Below, one piece after another: positions 42,723 to 52,364 of a stretch of DNA of 64,000 nt. The stretch's first letter is position 1, and each line of letters opens with the position of its first letter. The notes under the pieces were generated by a model. It searched no databases and was not told the DNA's origin. It saw only the letters and a list, made by a program, of their open reading frames with translations. A program made the position numbers and the translations under genes. Source of the stretch: Xanthomonas cucurbitae (GTDB lineage: Bacteria; Pseudomonadota; Gammaproteobacteria; Xanthomonadales; Xanthomonadaceae); NCBI RefSeq assembly GCF_002939885.1, contig NZ_MDED01000001.1, positions 186,001 through 250,000 of the forward strand, read 5' to 3'.

Positions 42723-44183
42723 ATGGCTGCACGCAAGGCAAACCCTCCCGTCATCGAAGTCCAGGCCCGTCCGGGTCAGCCGCTGGGCATGCCGGTGGAG
42801 CGCTTCCTGCGCACCTACTGGCACAAGCACCCACTGCTGATCCGCAATGCCTTCGCGGACTTCGTCTCGCCGCTGCAGCCGGAAGACCTGGCCGGGCTGG
42901 CCTGCGAGGAGGGCGTGCTGGCGCGGCTGATCCGCCACGACCGCGCCACCGACGGCTGGGACGTGCGCACCGGCCCGTTTCAGGAAACCGACTTCCCCGG
43001 CCTGCCCGACCATGACTGGACCTTGCTGGTGCAGGACGTGGACAAGTGGGACGCCGACGTGCGCGGCCTGCTGGAGCAGTTCCGTTTCCTGCCGCGCTGG
43101 CGCATCGACGACATCATGATTAGCTTCGCTGCCACCGGCGGTTCGGTCGGCGCGCATGTCGATCATTACGACGTGTTCCTGCTGCAGGGCCAGGGCCACC
43201 GCCGCTGGCAGATCGATGCGCGCGCCTCGCAGGGCCGCAAGCCCACGCCACAGGCATTCCGCGCCGATGTCGACCTCAAACTGTTGCGCGACTTCAAGCC
43301 CACCCACGACTGGGTACTGGGCCCGGGCGACATGCTGTACCTGCCACCGCTGGTGCCGCATCACGGCGTGGCCGAAGATCCCTGCCTGACCTTCTCCATC
43401 GGCACCCGCGCGCCCTCCTCGGCCGAGCTGATCGGCGACTACCTGGACACCCTGATCGCCGATGCCGACGAGGCCGTGCGCTATCACGACGAAGACCTGA
43501 AGCTGCCGGCCGACCCGTACGAGATCGACGTCACTGCGATGAACCGCGTGGTCGAAGCGCTCAATGCGCTACGCATGAACGACCCGGATCGCCTGGGCGA
43601 CTGGTTCGGCCGCTTCATGACCACCTACCGCGCCTCCGGCGACGTGGTGCCGGCACCGGAACCGATTCCGCGCGAGGCGGTGGAGCAGGCCCTGGACGAA
43701 GGCGTGGTGCTGTATCGCCACCCGTGGTCGCGGCTGGCCTGGCGGCGTGCCAAGCGCGGCGCCACCCTGTTCTGCAGCGGCCTGGAATTTGCGCTGTCGG
43801 CCAAGGACGCCGCACGCCTGGCGGCGGCTGAAGAGATCGATGGCACGCTCTACGGGCAGTTGTCGGCGCGCGGCCGCGAGGTGGTGCTGGAACTGCTGGC
43901 CCAGGGCCATTACCAGCGCGCCCATGACGATACGCATGAGGACATCGAAGACATCGACGACGCACAGGCAGTTGCGCTGAGCGTATCGACCGATCACGTC
44001 GACGCGGATGACGATGCCGATCCCGTAGAAGCAGACGCCGCCATCGACCACGACGCGGATGTGGAGGCGATCGCAGACGACGCGGACAACCCGCAGGAGC
44101 GCGTCGATGCCACCGAAGCGGACCTCGGCGAAGACGAGGACGAGGACAGCGACGAAGACGAAGGCAGCTCTCCGCGCACATGA
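42723..44183 (+). CDS. roxA: RoxA/YcfD-like ribosomal-protein arginine hydroxylase with acidic tail
   Basis: This 486-residue 2-oxoglutarate/Fe(II) oxygenase has a JmjC-type double-stranded beta helix. The metal ligands are His145 and Asp147 (GAHVDHYD) and a distal His at 213 or 214 (VPHHGVAED). A winged-helix C-terminal region follows (about 320-400). The E. coli homologue hydroxylates an arginine of ribosomal protein L16. This protein carries about 85 extra residues (402-486) of which 37 are Asp/Glu, which the homologue lacks. The stop overlaps the next start by ATGA (44180-44183). Confidence 0.88.
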   Translation: MAARKANPPVIEVQARPGQPLGMPVERFLRTYWHKHPLLIRNAFADFVSPLQPEDLAGLACEEGVLARLIRHDRATDGWDVRTGPFQETDFPGLPDHDWTLLVQDVDKWDADVRGLLEQFRFLPRWRIDDIMISFAATGGSVGAHVDHYDVFLLQGQGHRRWQIDARASQGRKPTPQAFRADVDLKLLRDFKPTHDWVLGPGDMLYLPPLVPHHGVAEDPCLTFSIGTRAPSSAELIGDYLDTLIADADEAVRYHDEDLKLPADPYEIDVTAMNRVVEALNALRMNDPDRLGDWFGRFMTTYRASGDVVPAPEPIPREAVEQALDEGVVLYRHPWSRLAWRRAKRGATLFCSGLEFALSAKDAARLAAAEEIDGTLYGQLSARGREVVLELLAQGHYQRAHDDTHEDIEDIDDAQAVALSVSTDHVDADDDADPVEADAAIDHDADVEAIADDADNPQERVDATEADLGEDEDEDSDEDEGSSPRT

Positions 44184-45112
44184 GCCCACACGGCAGGCCA
44201 CGGATCGTTTCGCTGGACCCGGCCACCGACGCGGCGGCCCTGCGTGCGCTGCGCCGGGCCTGCAGCAGCGCGGCCCCGGGCGGTCCGGCCGAGGACGAGT
44301 GGGACGCACTGGACCCGCTCAGCCTGCACCTCGCCGCACGGACCGAGGACGGCCAACTGGTCGCCTCGGTCCGGCTGACCCCGGACCGGCGCATCGACCG
44401 GCTTGGCCTACTGCCGGACTGGCGCCGCCGCGGCCTGTCAGACCAACTGCTTTCCGCCGCCGTGGTCAGCGCCACCCAGCATGGCTGGCCACGCCTGCAG
44501 GCCCGCGTCACCGCCGGCGCCGAGGCGGTGTTCGCACGCCAGGGTTTTCTTCCCGACAGCCCTGCAGACCTGTCAACCGACCGCAGTGCCGACATCGGCG
44601 ATGCACCCGGAACGCCAGTCCATCGCCGGCTCGACGGCCCGATGGCGGTGGACACCCTCGGTGCCGCCCTGGCTGCCACCACCGGCCTGCTGTGCAGCGC
44701 GCGCCGCCAGGTACTGATCTATACCCGTGCCCTGGACCCGCCGCTGTTCGACAACGCCGCAGTGCTGGACGCATTGCGCCGCTTTGCCACCGCTCGCCAC
44801 GACAAGCGGGTGCAGGTGCTGGTGCAGGACACCGCCAGCGCCACTGCCAGCAGCAGTGCCATGCTGCGCCTGGCGCAACGCCTGCCCAGCGTATTCCGGT
44901 TCCGCGCGGTCAGCGATCCGGTCGATACCAGTGATGCGTCGGCCTACGTGGTCGGCGACGACGCCTACTACTTTCGTCCAACAGGTCATCGCTACGACGA
45001 CGGCGAAACCTGGCTGTCCGGTGCGGCCCGCAGCCGCCAGCTGGCGCGCGAATTCGCGCAGATATGGGGGCGCAGCGCACTTTGGAACGAGGCGCGTGCA
45101 CTCGGTATCTGA
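44180..45112 (+). CDS. GNAT acetyltransferase fused to a DUF7931/PLD-like domain
   Basis: This 310-residue protein has an N-terminal GNAT domain (about 8-145). The acetyl-CoA loop is LLPDWRRRGLSDQLLSAAV, and FARQGF ends the fold. The C-terminal domain (about 155-310) resembles the DUF7931 domain with a phospholipase-D-like fold, but no HKD motif is visible. Acetyl acceptor unknown. It is translationally coupled to the RoxA-like gene, which suggests a shared role, possibly on ribosomal or other proteins; that is inference. Confidence 0.8.
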   Translation: MSPHGRPRIVSLDPATDAAALRALRRACSSAAPGGPAEDEWDALDPLSLHLAARTEDGQLVASVRLTPDRRIDRLGLLPDWRRRGLSDQLLSAAVVSATQHGWPRLQARVTAGAEAVFARQGFLPDSPADLSTDRSADIGDAPGTPVHRRLDGPMAVDTLGAALAATTGLLCSARRQVLIYTRALDPPLFDNAAVLDALRRFATARHDKRVQVLVQDTASATASSSAMLRLAQRLPSVFRFRAVSDPVDTSDASAYVVGDDAYYFRPTGHRYDDGETWLSGAARSRQLAREFAQIWGRSALWNEARALGI

Positions 45113-45201
45113 TGCCGCAAGGCCCTTCTCACGCAGGCGCGCACGCCAGTGGTCTACCCCGCCGGTCAGCTCGCAGACGCCCCCTCACCAGCGCAAGGGG
45201 G

Positions 45202-45207
45202 TATAAT
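45202..45207 (+). promoter_or_regulatory. Possible -10 box of the sucA operon
   Basis: A perfect TATAAT at 45202-45207 within a locally AT-rich stretch lies 85 bases before the sucA start. No good -35 is visible at the right distance, so this is only a candidate. Confidence 0.45.
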
Positions 45208-45292
45208 TTTTCGAGATTTGAGACCGACCGACACGGCATCTTGCCCTGCCGCTTCCGCACAATCATCCCCACAGCAGACCCGACTTACCATC

Positions 45293-48112
45293 GTGGATAA
45301 TCTCCTAAAGCAGTTCGCGCAGTCATCGCAGCTCGCCGGCGGCAACGCCGCCTACATCGAGGATCTGTACGAGCAGTACCTCGTCGCCCCGGACAGTGTC
45401 GATCCGAAGTGGAAGAGTTATTTCGACGGTTTCCAGGGTCGCGATGCCGGTGACGTGCCGCATTCGGCCGCCATCGCCCACATTCTCACCGCCTCAAAAC
45501 AGGCCGGCACCGGCGCTGCTGCCAGCGACGAGCGCGAGCGTAACGTTGGCCGCCTGATTACCGCCTACCGCGCGCGTGGTCACCTGGGCGCGCAGTTGGA
45601 CCCGCTCGGCCTGACCCCTTCGGTCAACCCGCCCGATCTGGACCTGCCGTTCCACAGCCTCTCGCAGGCGGATCTGGACAGCGAGTTCAGCACTGGCGGC
45701 GTCGGCGGCCAGCCGCGCATGAAGCTGAAGGACCTGCTGGTGCGCCTCAAGGCGACCTATGCCAGCACCATCGGCGCCGAATTCATGCACATCCAGGAAT
45801 TCGACCAGCGCCAGTGGATCTACAAGCGCCTGGAAGATGCCGGCGGCAAGATCGCTGGCGATGCGGCCAGCCGCAAGCGCACCCTGGAGCGGCTCACCGC
45901 CGCCGAAGGCCTGGAGCGCTACCTGCACACCAAGTACGTCGGCCAGAAGCGCTTCTCGCTGGAAGGCGGCGATGCGCTGATCCCGATGATGGACGAGATC
46001 ATTCGCCAGTCCGGCAACGATCAGGTCAAGGACATCGTGATCGGCATGGCCCACCGCGGCCGCCTCAACGTGCTGGTCAATACGCTGGGCAAGAACCCGC
46101 GCAAGCTGTTCGACGAGTTCGAAGGCAAGTTCGAGCATGCCCATGACGACCGCGCGCACACCGGCGACGTCAAGTACCACATGGGGTTCTCGGCCGATAT
46201 CGCAGTCGGCAGCGACAAGCAGGTGCATCTGGCACTGGCGTTCAATCCCTCGCACCTGGAAATCGTCGATCCCGTCGTGGTCGGCAGCGTGCGTTCGCGC
46301 CAGGAGCGCTTCGGCGATGCCGAGCGCAAGACCGTGCTGCCCATCCTGATCCACGGCGATGCCGCCTTCGCCGGCCAGGGCGTGGTGATGGAACTGTTCC
46401 AGATGTCGCAGGCGCGCGGTTTCGCGGTCGGCGGTACCGTGCACATCGTCATCAACAACCAGATCGGTTTCACCACCAGCACCCGCGACGACGCGCGTTC
46501 CACGCTGTACTGCACGGACGTCGCCAAGATGATCGGCGCGCCGGTCTTCCACGTGAACGGCGACGACCCGGACGCGGTGATGTTCGTGTCCAAGCTGGCT
46601 TATGAATTCCGCCAGCAGTTCAAGAAGGACGTGGTCATCGACCTGGTCTGCTACCGCCGCTGGGGCCATAACGAGGCCGACGAACCGGCAGCGACTCAGC
46701 CGGTGATGTACCAGACCATCCGCAAGCACAAGACCACCCGCGAGCTGTATGCCGCCAAGCTGGAAAGCGACGGCGTGCTGAGCGCCGACGAGGCCAAGGC
46801 GCTGGTGGACGGCTACCGCAACAAGCTCGATTCGGGCGAATACACCACCGAATTGGCCAAGCGCAAGCCGGACGAATTTGCCATCGACTGGTCCAAGTAC
46901 CTGGTCGGCACCGCCGCCGACCCGGTGGATACGCGCGTCCAGCGCGAGCAGCTGGACCGCCTGGCCAAGCTGATCACCACCATCCCCGAAGGCGTCGAGC
47001 TGCATGCGCGTGTGGCCAAGATCTACGACGATCGCGTCAAGATGGCCGCCGGCGACCAACTGGGCGACTGGGGCTTCGCCGAGAACCTGGCCTATGCCAC
47101 GTTGCTGACCGAAGGCCACAAGCTGCGCCTGGTCGGCCAGGACGCCGGTCGCGGCACGTTCTTCCACCGTCACGCGATCCTGCATGACCAGAAGACCGAC
47201 AACTATTACCTGCCGCTGCGCCAGCTGGTGCAGAACCCCGAAGACGCCACCGTCATCGACTCGCTGCTCAGCGAAGAAGCGGTGATGGGCTTCGAATACG
47301 GCTACTCCACCACCGACCCGAATGCACTGTGCATCTGGGAAGCGCAGTTCGGCGACTTCGCCAACGGCGCGCAGGTGGTCATCGACCAGTTCATTGCCGC
47401 TGGCGAAGCCAAGTGGGGGCGTATCGCAGGCCTGTCGCTGTTTCTGCCGCATGGTTACGAAGGGCAAGGCCCGGAGCACAGCTCCGCACGCCTGGAGCGC
47501 TTCCTGCAGCTGTGCGCGCTGGAGAACATGCTGGTCTGCGTACCGACCACCCCGGCGCAGTGCTTCCACATGATCCGGCGCCAGATGCGCATGACTACCC
47601 GCAAGCCGCTGGTGGTGATGACGCCCAAGTCATTGCTGCGCCACAAGCTGGCGGTGTCGAGCCTGGAAGAACTGGCCGACGGGCAATTCCAGCATCTGAT
47701 CCCGGATGCCAAGGCCGAGGCGGCCAAGGTCAAGCGCGTGGTGCTGTGCTCGGGCAAGGTCTACTACGACCTGCTCGAAGACCAGACCAAGCGCGGCCAG
47801 GACGATGTTGCCGTCGTGCGCATCGAGCAGCTGTACCCGTTCCCACGTGCACAGCTGGCGGCCGAGCTCAAGGGCTATGCCAATGCCACCGACGTGGTGT
47901 GGTGCCAGGAAGAACCGCAGAACCAGGGTGCGTGGTACCAGATCCGTCACCACCTCAACTTCTGCCTGGCCGGTGGTCAGAGCCTGCATTACGCCGGCCG
48001 CGCCCGTTCGCCCTCGCCTGCCGCTGGCCACATGGCCGACCACATCGCCGAACAGCAGACGCTGGTCGCCGATGCGCTCCTCAATCCGTTCAACGACCAA
48101 GTCGCTGAATAA
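45293..48112 (+). CDS. sucA: 2-oxoglutarate dehydrogenase E1 component
   Basis: This 939-residue thiamine-diphosphate enzyme decarboxylates 2-oxoglutarate and passes succinyl groups to the lipoyl domain of SucB in the TCA cycle. Visible are the N-terminal E2-binding helix (DNLLKQFAQSSQLAGGNAAYIEDLYEQYL), the ThDP-binding region with HGDAAFAGQGVVME and VINNQIGFTTS, and FLPHGYEGQGPEHSSAR near the C-terminal half. The GTG at 45293 is chosen because it starts the conserved N-terminus; a longer frame from 45149 crosses the putative promoter. First gene of sucA-sucB-lpd. Confidence 0.95.
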   Translation: MDNLLKQFAQSSQLAGGNAAYIEDLYEQYLVAPDSVDPKWKSYFDGFQGRDAGDVPHSAAIAHILTASKQAGTGAAASDERERNVGRLITAYRARGHLGAQLDPLGLTPSVNPPDLDLPFHSLSQADLDSEFSTGGVGGQPRMKLKDLLVRLKATYASTIGAEFMHIQEFDQRQWIYKRLEDAGGKIAGDAASRKRTLERLTAAEGLERYLHTKYVGQKRFSLEGGDALIPMMDEIIRQSGNDQVKDIVIGMAHRGRLNVLVNTLGKNPRKLFDEFEGKFEHAHDDRAHTGDVKYHMGFSADIAVGSDKQVHLALAFNPSHLEIVDPVVVGSVRSRQERFGDAERKTVLPILIHGDAAFAGQGVVMELFQMSQARGFAVGGTVHIVINNQIGFTTSTRDDARSTLYCTDVAKMIGAPVFHVNGDDPDAVMFVSKLAYEFRQQFKKDVVIDLVCYRRWGHNEADEPAATQPVMYQTIRKHKTTRELYAAKLESDGVLSADEAKALVDGYRNKLDSGEYTTELAKRKPDEFAIDWSKYLVGTAADPVDTRVQREQLDRLAKLITTIPEGVELHARVAKIYDDRVKMAAGDQLGDWGFAENLAYATLLTEGHKLRLVGQDAGRGTFFHRHAILHDQKTDNYYLPLRQLVQNPEDATVIDSLLSEEAVMGFEYGYSTTDPNALCIWEAQFGDFANGAQVVIDQFIAAGEAKWGRIAGLSLFLPHGYEGQGPEHSSARLERFLQLCALENMLVCVPTTPAQCFHMIRRQMRMTTRKPLVVMTPKSLLRHKLAVSSLEELADGQFQHLIPDAKAEAAKVKRVVLCSGKVYYDLLEDQTKRGQDDVAVVRIEQLYPFPRAQLAAELKGYANATDVVWCQEEPQNQGAWYQIRHHLNFCLAGGQSLHYAGRARSPSPAAGHMADHIAEQQTLVADALLNPFNDQVAE

Positions 48113-48154
48113 CTCCTCTTCCCCAAAGAACGAAAACCCTAGGACGCTCCCCGA

Positions 48155-49363
48155 ATGGCCACCGAAGTCAAAGTTCCGGTACTGCCCGAATCCGTTTCCG
48201 ACGCCACCATCGCCAGCTGGCACAAGAAGGCCGGCGACGCGGTCAAGCGCGACGAGAATCTGGTCGACCTGGAAACCGACAAGGTCGTGCTGGAAGTTCC
48301 TTCGCCGGTCGATGGCGTGTTGAAGGAAATCAAGTTCGAAGCCGGCAGCACGGTCACCAGCAACCAGATCCTGGCAATCATCGAAGAAGGTGCCGTGGCT
48401 GCCGCCGCGCCGGCCGAAGAGAAAAAGGCTGATGCTCCGGCAGCTCCGGCTCCTGCTGCAGCGCCGGCGCCAGTTGCCGCCGCCGCGCCGGCCGCCGCGT
48501 CCAAGTCTGCTGCCGATGCGCTGCCCCCGGGTGCGCGGTTCTCCGCGATCACCCAGGGCGTGGATCCGTCGCAGGTCGAAGGCACTGGCCGCCGCGGTGC
48601 GGTGACCAAGGAAGACATCGTCAACTTCGCCAAGGCCGGCGGCGTGGGCAAGGCCTCGGGCGCCCGGCCGGAAGAGCGCGTGGCGATGACCCGCGTGCGC
48701 AAGACCATTGCCAAGCGCCTGATGGAGTCCAAGAACTCCACCGCGATGCTGACCACCTTCAACGAAGTGAACCTGGCCAAGGTGTCGGCCGCACGCAAGG
48801 AGCTGCAGGACGAGTTCCAGAAGGCCCACGGCATCAAGCTCGGTTTCATGAGCTTCTTCGTCAAGGCCGCTGCCAACGCGCTGCAGCGCTTCCCGCTGGT
48901 CAACGCCTCGATCGACGGCGACGACATCATCTATCACGGCTACAGCGACATCTCGATTGCCGTCTCCACCGAAAAGGGCCTGGTCACGCCGGTGCTGCGT
49001 AACGTCGAGCGCCAGTCGTTCGCCGACGTCGAACAGGGCATCGCCGACTACGCCGCCAAGGCGCGCGCCGGCAAGCTGGGCCTGGATGACCTGCAGGGTG
49101 GCACGTTCACCATCACCAATGGCGGCACCTTCGGCTCGCTGCTGTCCACCCCGATCATCAACCCGCCGCAGAGCGCCATCCTGGGCATGCACGCGATCAA
49201 GGAACGTCCGATCGCCGAGAACGGCCAGGTGGTGATCGCCCCGATGATGTACCTGGCGCTGTCCTACGACCACCGCATCATCGACGGCAAGGATTCGGTG
49301 CAGTTCCTGGTCGACATCAAGAATCAGCTGGAAAACCCGGGCCGCATGCTGTTCGGCCTGTAA
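48155..49363 (+). CDS. sucB: Dihydrolipoyllysine succinyltransferase (2-oxoglutarate dehydrogenase E2)
   Basis: This 402-residue core enzyme of the complex has an N-terminal lipoyl domain with the lipoylated Lys43 in [10 protein letters not shown], followed by an Ala/Pro-rich linker (about 82-118). A peripheral-subunit-binding domain (about 122-160, [20 protein letters not shown]) and the catalytic acyltransferase domain with [10 protein letters not shown] follow. It begins 42 bases after sucA. A repeat element separates it from lpd. Confidence 0.96.
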   Translation: MATEVKVPVLPESVSDATIASWHKKAGDAVKRDENLVDLETDKVVLEVPSPVDGVLKEIKFEAGSTVTSNQILAIIEEGAVAAAAPAEEKKADAPAAPAPAAAPAPVAAAAPAAASKSAADALPPGARFSAITQGVDPSQVEGTGRRGAVTKEDIVNFAKAGGVGKASGARPEERVAMTRVRKTIAKRLMESKNSTAMLTTFNEVNLAKVSAARKELQDEFQKAHGIKLGFMSFFVKAAANALQRFPLVNASIDGDDIIYHGYSDISIAVSTEKGLVTPVLRNVERQSFADVEQGIADYAAKARAGKLGLDDLQGGTFTITNGGTFGSLLSTPIINPPQSAILGMHAIKERPIAENGQVVIAPMMYLALSYDHRIIDGKDSVQFLVDIKNQLENPGRMLFGL

Positions 49364-49367
49364 GCGC

Positions 49368-49495
49368 CGGGAATCGGGAATGGAGAGTCGGGAATGGGAC
49401 AAGCGCCCACCGCCCGCTCCATTCCCGCCTGGACCTGGATGGGACGACAGGCGCATGCGCTGTTGCGATTCCCCATTCCCTATTCCCCATTCCCG
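49368..49495. repeat. GGGAATC-type inverted-repeat element (copy d)
   Basis: GGGAATCGGGAATGG at the left and CGATTCCCCATTCCC plus further ATTCCCC units at the right enclose about 80 bases. It starts five bases after the sucB stop and ends 12 bases before lpd, so it is transcribed with the operon. Confidence 0.8.
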
Positions 49496-49507
49496 TGAGC
49501 AAATGAA

Positions 49508-50944
49508 ATGAGCGAACAATTCGACGTCGTCGTCATCGGTGCTGGTCCGGCCGGTTATCACGCCGCCATCCGTGCGGCCCAGCTGGGCATGAAGGTCGCC
49601 TGCATCGATGCGGCACTCGGCAAGGACGGCAAGCCCGCCCTGGGCGGTACCTGCCTGCGTGTGGGCTGCATTCCGTCCAAGGCGCTGCTGGATTCCTCGC
49701 GCCAGTTCTGGAACATGGGTCACCTGTTCGGCGACCACGGCATCAGCTTCAACGACGCCAAGATGGACGTGCCCACCATGATCGGCCGCAAGGACAAGAT
49801 CGTGAAGCAGTTCACCGGCGGCATCGCGATGCTGTTCAAGGCCAACAAGATCACCCCGTACTACGGCTTCGGCCAGCTGCTGCCGGGCAATATCGTCAAG
49901 GTCACCCAGCACGAAGGCGGCGAGATCGAGCTCAAGGGCACCAACGTGATCCTGGCGGCCGGTTCGGAATCGATCGAACTGCCGTTCGCCAAGTTCGATG
50001 GCGACACCATCGTGGACAACGTCGGCGGCCTGGATTTCACCGCCGTGCCCAAGCGCCTGGCGGTGATCGGCGCTGGCGTGATCGGCCTGGAGCTGGGTAG
50101 CGTGTGGAAGCGCCTGGGCGCCGAGGTCACCATCCTCGAAGCGCTGCCGGACTTCCTGGCGCTGGCCGACGCTGAAGTGGCCAAGACCGCGCTGAAGGAA
50201 TTCAAGAAGCAGGGCCTGGATATCAAGCTGGGTGCCAAGGTCGGCAAGACCGAGATCACCGGCAGCGGCGATGCCAGGCAGGTGGTGCTCAACTACACCG
50301 ACGCCGCCGGCGAGCAGACCCTGACCGTGGACAAGCTGCTGGTGGCCGTGGGCCGCAAGGCCGCCACCAAGAACCTGCTGGCCGACGGCACCGGGGTCAA
50401 GGTCACCGACCGTGGTCAGATCGAGGTCGATGGCCATTGCCACACTGGCGTCGACGGCGTGTGGGCGATCGGCGACTGCGTGCGCGGCCCGATGCTGGCG
50501 CACAAGGGCTTCGAGGAAGGCATCGCGGTGGCCGAGCTGATCGCCGGCCTGCCCGGTCACGTCAACTTCGACACCATTCCGTGGGTCATCTACACCGAGC
50601 CGGAAATTGCCTGGGTCGGCAAGACCGAGCAGCAGCTCAAGGCCGAAGGCGTGGCCTACAAGGCTGGCAGCTTCCCGTTTGCGGCAATCGGCCGCGCGGT
50701 GGCCATGGGCGAGCCGGCCGGCTTCGTCAAGGTGATCGCCGATGCCGAGACCGACCGCGTGCTGGGCATGCACCTGGTGGGCGTGGGCGTCTCCGAGCTG
50801 GTGCACGAAGGCGTGCTGACGATGGAATTCAACGGCTCGGCCGACGACCTGGCACGTATCTGCCATGCGCACCCGACGCTGTCCGAAGCCATCCACGACG
50901 CCGCGATGGCGGTGAGCAAGCGCGCGATCCATAAGGCTAACTAA
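49508..50944 (+). CDS. lpd: Dihydrolipoyl dehydrogenase (E3)
   Basis: This 478-residue FAD enzyme reoxidises the lipoyl groups of SucB with NAD. The N-terminal FAD motif IGAGPAGYHAA and the redox disulfide Cys49/Cys54 in GTCLRVGCIPSKA are visible. The central NAD motif is GAGVIGLELGSVW, and the C-terminal His-Glu pair lies in AHPTLSEAIHDAA. Third gene of the 2-oxoglutarate dehydrogenase operon. Confidence 0.96.
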   Translation: MSEQFDVVVIGAGPAGYHAAIRAAQLGMKVACIDAALGKDGKPALGGTCLRVGCIPSKALLDSSRQFWNMGHLFGDHGISFNDAKMDVPTMIGRKDKIVKQFTGGIAMLFKANKITPYYGFGQLLPGNIVKVTQHEGGEIELKGTNVILAAGSESIELPFAKFDGDTIVDNVGGLDFTAVPKRLAVIGAGVIGLELGSVWKRLGAEVTILEALPDFLALADAEVAKTALKEFKKQGLDIKLGAKVGKTEITGSGDARQVVLNYTDAAGEQTLTVDKLLVAVGRKAATKNLLADGTGVKVTDRGQIEVDGHCHTGVDGVWAIGDCVRGPMLAHKGFEEGIAVAELIAGLPGHVNFDTIPWVIYTEPEIAWVGKTEQQLKAEGVAYKAGSFPFAAIGRAVAMGEPAGFVKVIADAETDRVLGMHLVGVGVSELVHEGVLTMEFNGSADDLARICHAHPTLSEAIHDAAMAVSKRAIHKAN

Positions 50945-50945
50945 G

Positions 50946-51095
50946 CCGGGAATCGGGAGTGGGGAATTGGGAATCGTAAGAGCGTTCCCATCACCTCACT
51001 CCTCATGCTGACGCCGGACCTAGGTCCGGCGTCATGCGTTCTGGCTTCTGTATTTGCTTCGACCCATTCCCTATTCCCAACTCCCGATTCCCCCC
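50946..51095. repeat. GGGAATC-type inverted-repeat element (copy e) with a nested 26-bp perfect palindrome
   Basis: The left arm begins two bases after the lpd stop and the right arm ends at the base before the LOG gene start. Within it, 51009-51034 is a perfect palindrome (TGACGCCGGACCT and its complement), which would form a very stable hairpin. Confidence 0.82.
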
Positions 51096-51689
51096 ATGAA
51101 AAGCCTCTGCGTCTATTGCGGCTCCAATGCCGGTAACAAGCCCGCCTATGTCGAGCGCGCCACGGCGCTGGGTCAGCGCATTGCTGCGCACGGCCTGCGC
51201 CTGGTCTACGGTGGCGGCAATGTCGGGCTGATGGGTACGGTGGCCAATGCGGTCCTGGCAGCCGGCGGTGAAGTGACCGGCGTCATTCCTCAGCAACTGG
51301 CCGATTGGGAAGTGGCGCATCGCGGGCTGACCACGCTGGAAATCGTCGGCTCCATGCACGAGCGCAAGATGCGCATGTTCGAACTCTCCGATGCCTTCGT
51401 CGCCCTGCCCGGTGGCTTCGGCACCATGGAAGAGATTTTCGAAATGCTCACCTGGCGCCAGCTCGGCATCGGCAACAAGCCCTGCGCCTTTCTGGATATC
51501 GAGAACTTCTATGCGCCGCTGATCGGCATGATCGATCGCATGGTGGAAGAGCGCTTCCTGCACCCGGACCAGCGCACCGACCTGTGGTACGGCAGCGACA
51601 TCGCGCAGATGCTGGAATGGATGCAGCACTACACGCCGGCCCAGGCCTCGAAATGGATCGACGAGAAGCGTCGCTCCACGCTGGTATGA
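51096..51689 (+). CDS. LOG family protein (Rossmann-fold nucleotide phosphoribohydrolase)
   Basis: This 197-residue cytoplasmic protein has the LOG motif PGGFGTMEE (105-113), the upstream YGGGNVGLMG, and SMHERKMRM. Family members release free cytokinin-type bases from nucleoside 5'-monophosphates or hydrolyse AMP-type nucleotides. In plant-associated bacteria a cytokinin role is possible but unproven here. ATG 51096 (MKSLCVYCGS) is the family start; the longer frame upstream runs through the repeat element. Confidence 0.9.
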   Translation: MKSLCVYCGSNAGNKPAYVERATALGQRIAAHGLRLVYGGGNVGLMGTVANAVLAAGGEVTGVIPQQLADWEVAHRGLTTLEIVGSMHERKMRMFELSDAFVALPGGFGTMEEIFEMLTWRQLGIGNKPCAFLDIENFYAPLIGMIDRMVEERFLHPDQRTDLWYGSDIAQMLEWMQHYTPAQASKWIDEKRRSTLV

Positions 51690-51770
51690 CCGGTCGCCGG
51701 CGCCCGCAACAGGGCGTCGGCGATCACGCCGCCGCAATCGGTGCCACCACCCCGCAGTACAATGGCGGCG

Positions 51771-52364
51771 ATGCCAGAGACCCTTGCCGCTGACGCGCAC
51801 CACAGCCTGGACATCAAGCACAGTCGCTTTCTGGCCAATGCCTGTGCACTGGATGCTCCCGCACAGGCACTGGAACTGGTGCAACGCGTGGCGGTCCCCG
51901 ATGCCACCCACAACTGCTGGGCCTACCGCTTCGGGCAGGAATACCGCTCCAGCGATGATGGCGGGCCCAGCGGCACGGCGGGCAGGCCGATCCTGGCGGC
52001 AATCGATGGCCACGGCCTGGATCGCGTCGTGGTGGTGGTCACCCGTTGGTACGGCGGCATCAAGCTCGGTGCCGGCGGGTTGGTGCGCGCCTATGGCGGC
52101 GCTGCGGCCGAGTGCCTGCGGCTGGCGACGCGACGGCCATTGATCGCACTGACGCAGCTGGATCTGCACTGTCGGTTCGACGACCTGGGGCTGGTGCATG
52201 CCGCCTTGGTCGCCTTCCATGCCGACAAGCTGGACGAGCGTTTCGATGCCGATGGCGCAGCCTTGCGCGTGCAATTGCCTGCAGATCAGCTTGCAGGCTT
52301 GAAAACCCGCCTGTGCGACGCCACTCGCAACCGTGTCCACCTCTCAACACCGGAAGCCGCATGA
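51771..52364 (+). CDS. yigZ: YigZ/IMPACT family protein
   Basis: This 197-residue cytoplasmic protein has the UPF0029/IMPACT N-terminal domain (about 1-120, with DDGGPSGTAGRPIL and VVTRWYGGIKLGAGGLVRAYG). A DUF1949-type C-terminal domain of ferredoxin-like fold follows. It may act in translation-related stress, but the bacterial function is unsettled. The stop overlaps the next ATG by four bases (52361-52364). Confidence 0.9.
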   Translation: MPETLAADAHHSLDIKHSRFLANACALDAPAQALELVQRVAVPDATHNCWAYRFGQEYRSSDDGGPSGTAGRPILAAIDGHGLDRVVVVVTRWYGGIKLGAGGLVRAYGGAAAECLRLATRRPLIALTQLDLHCRFDDLGLVHAALVAFHADKLDERFDADGAALRVQLPADQLAGLKTRLCDATRNRVHLSTPEAA

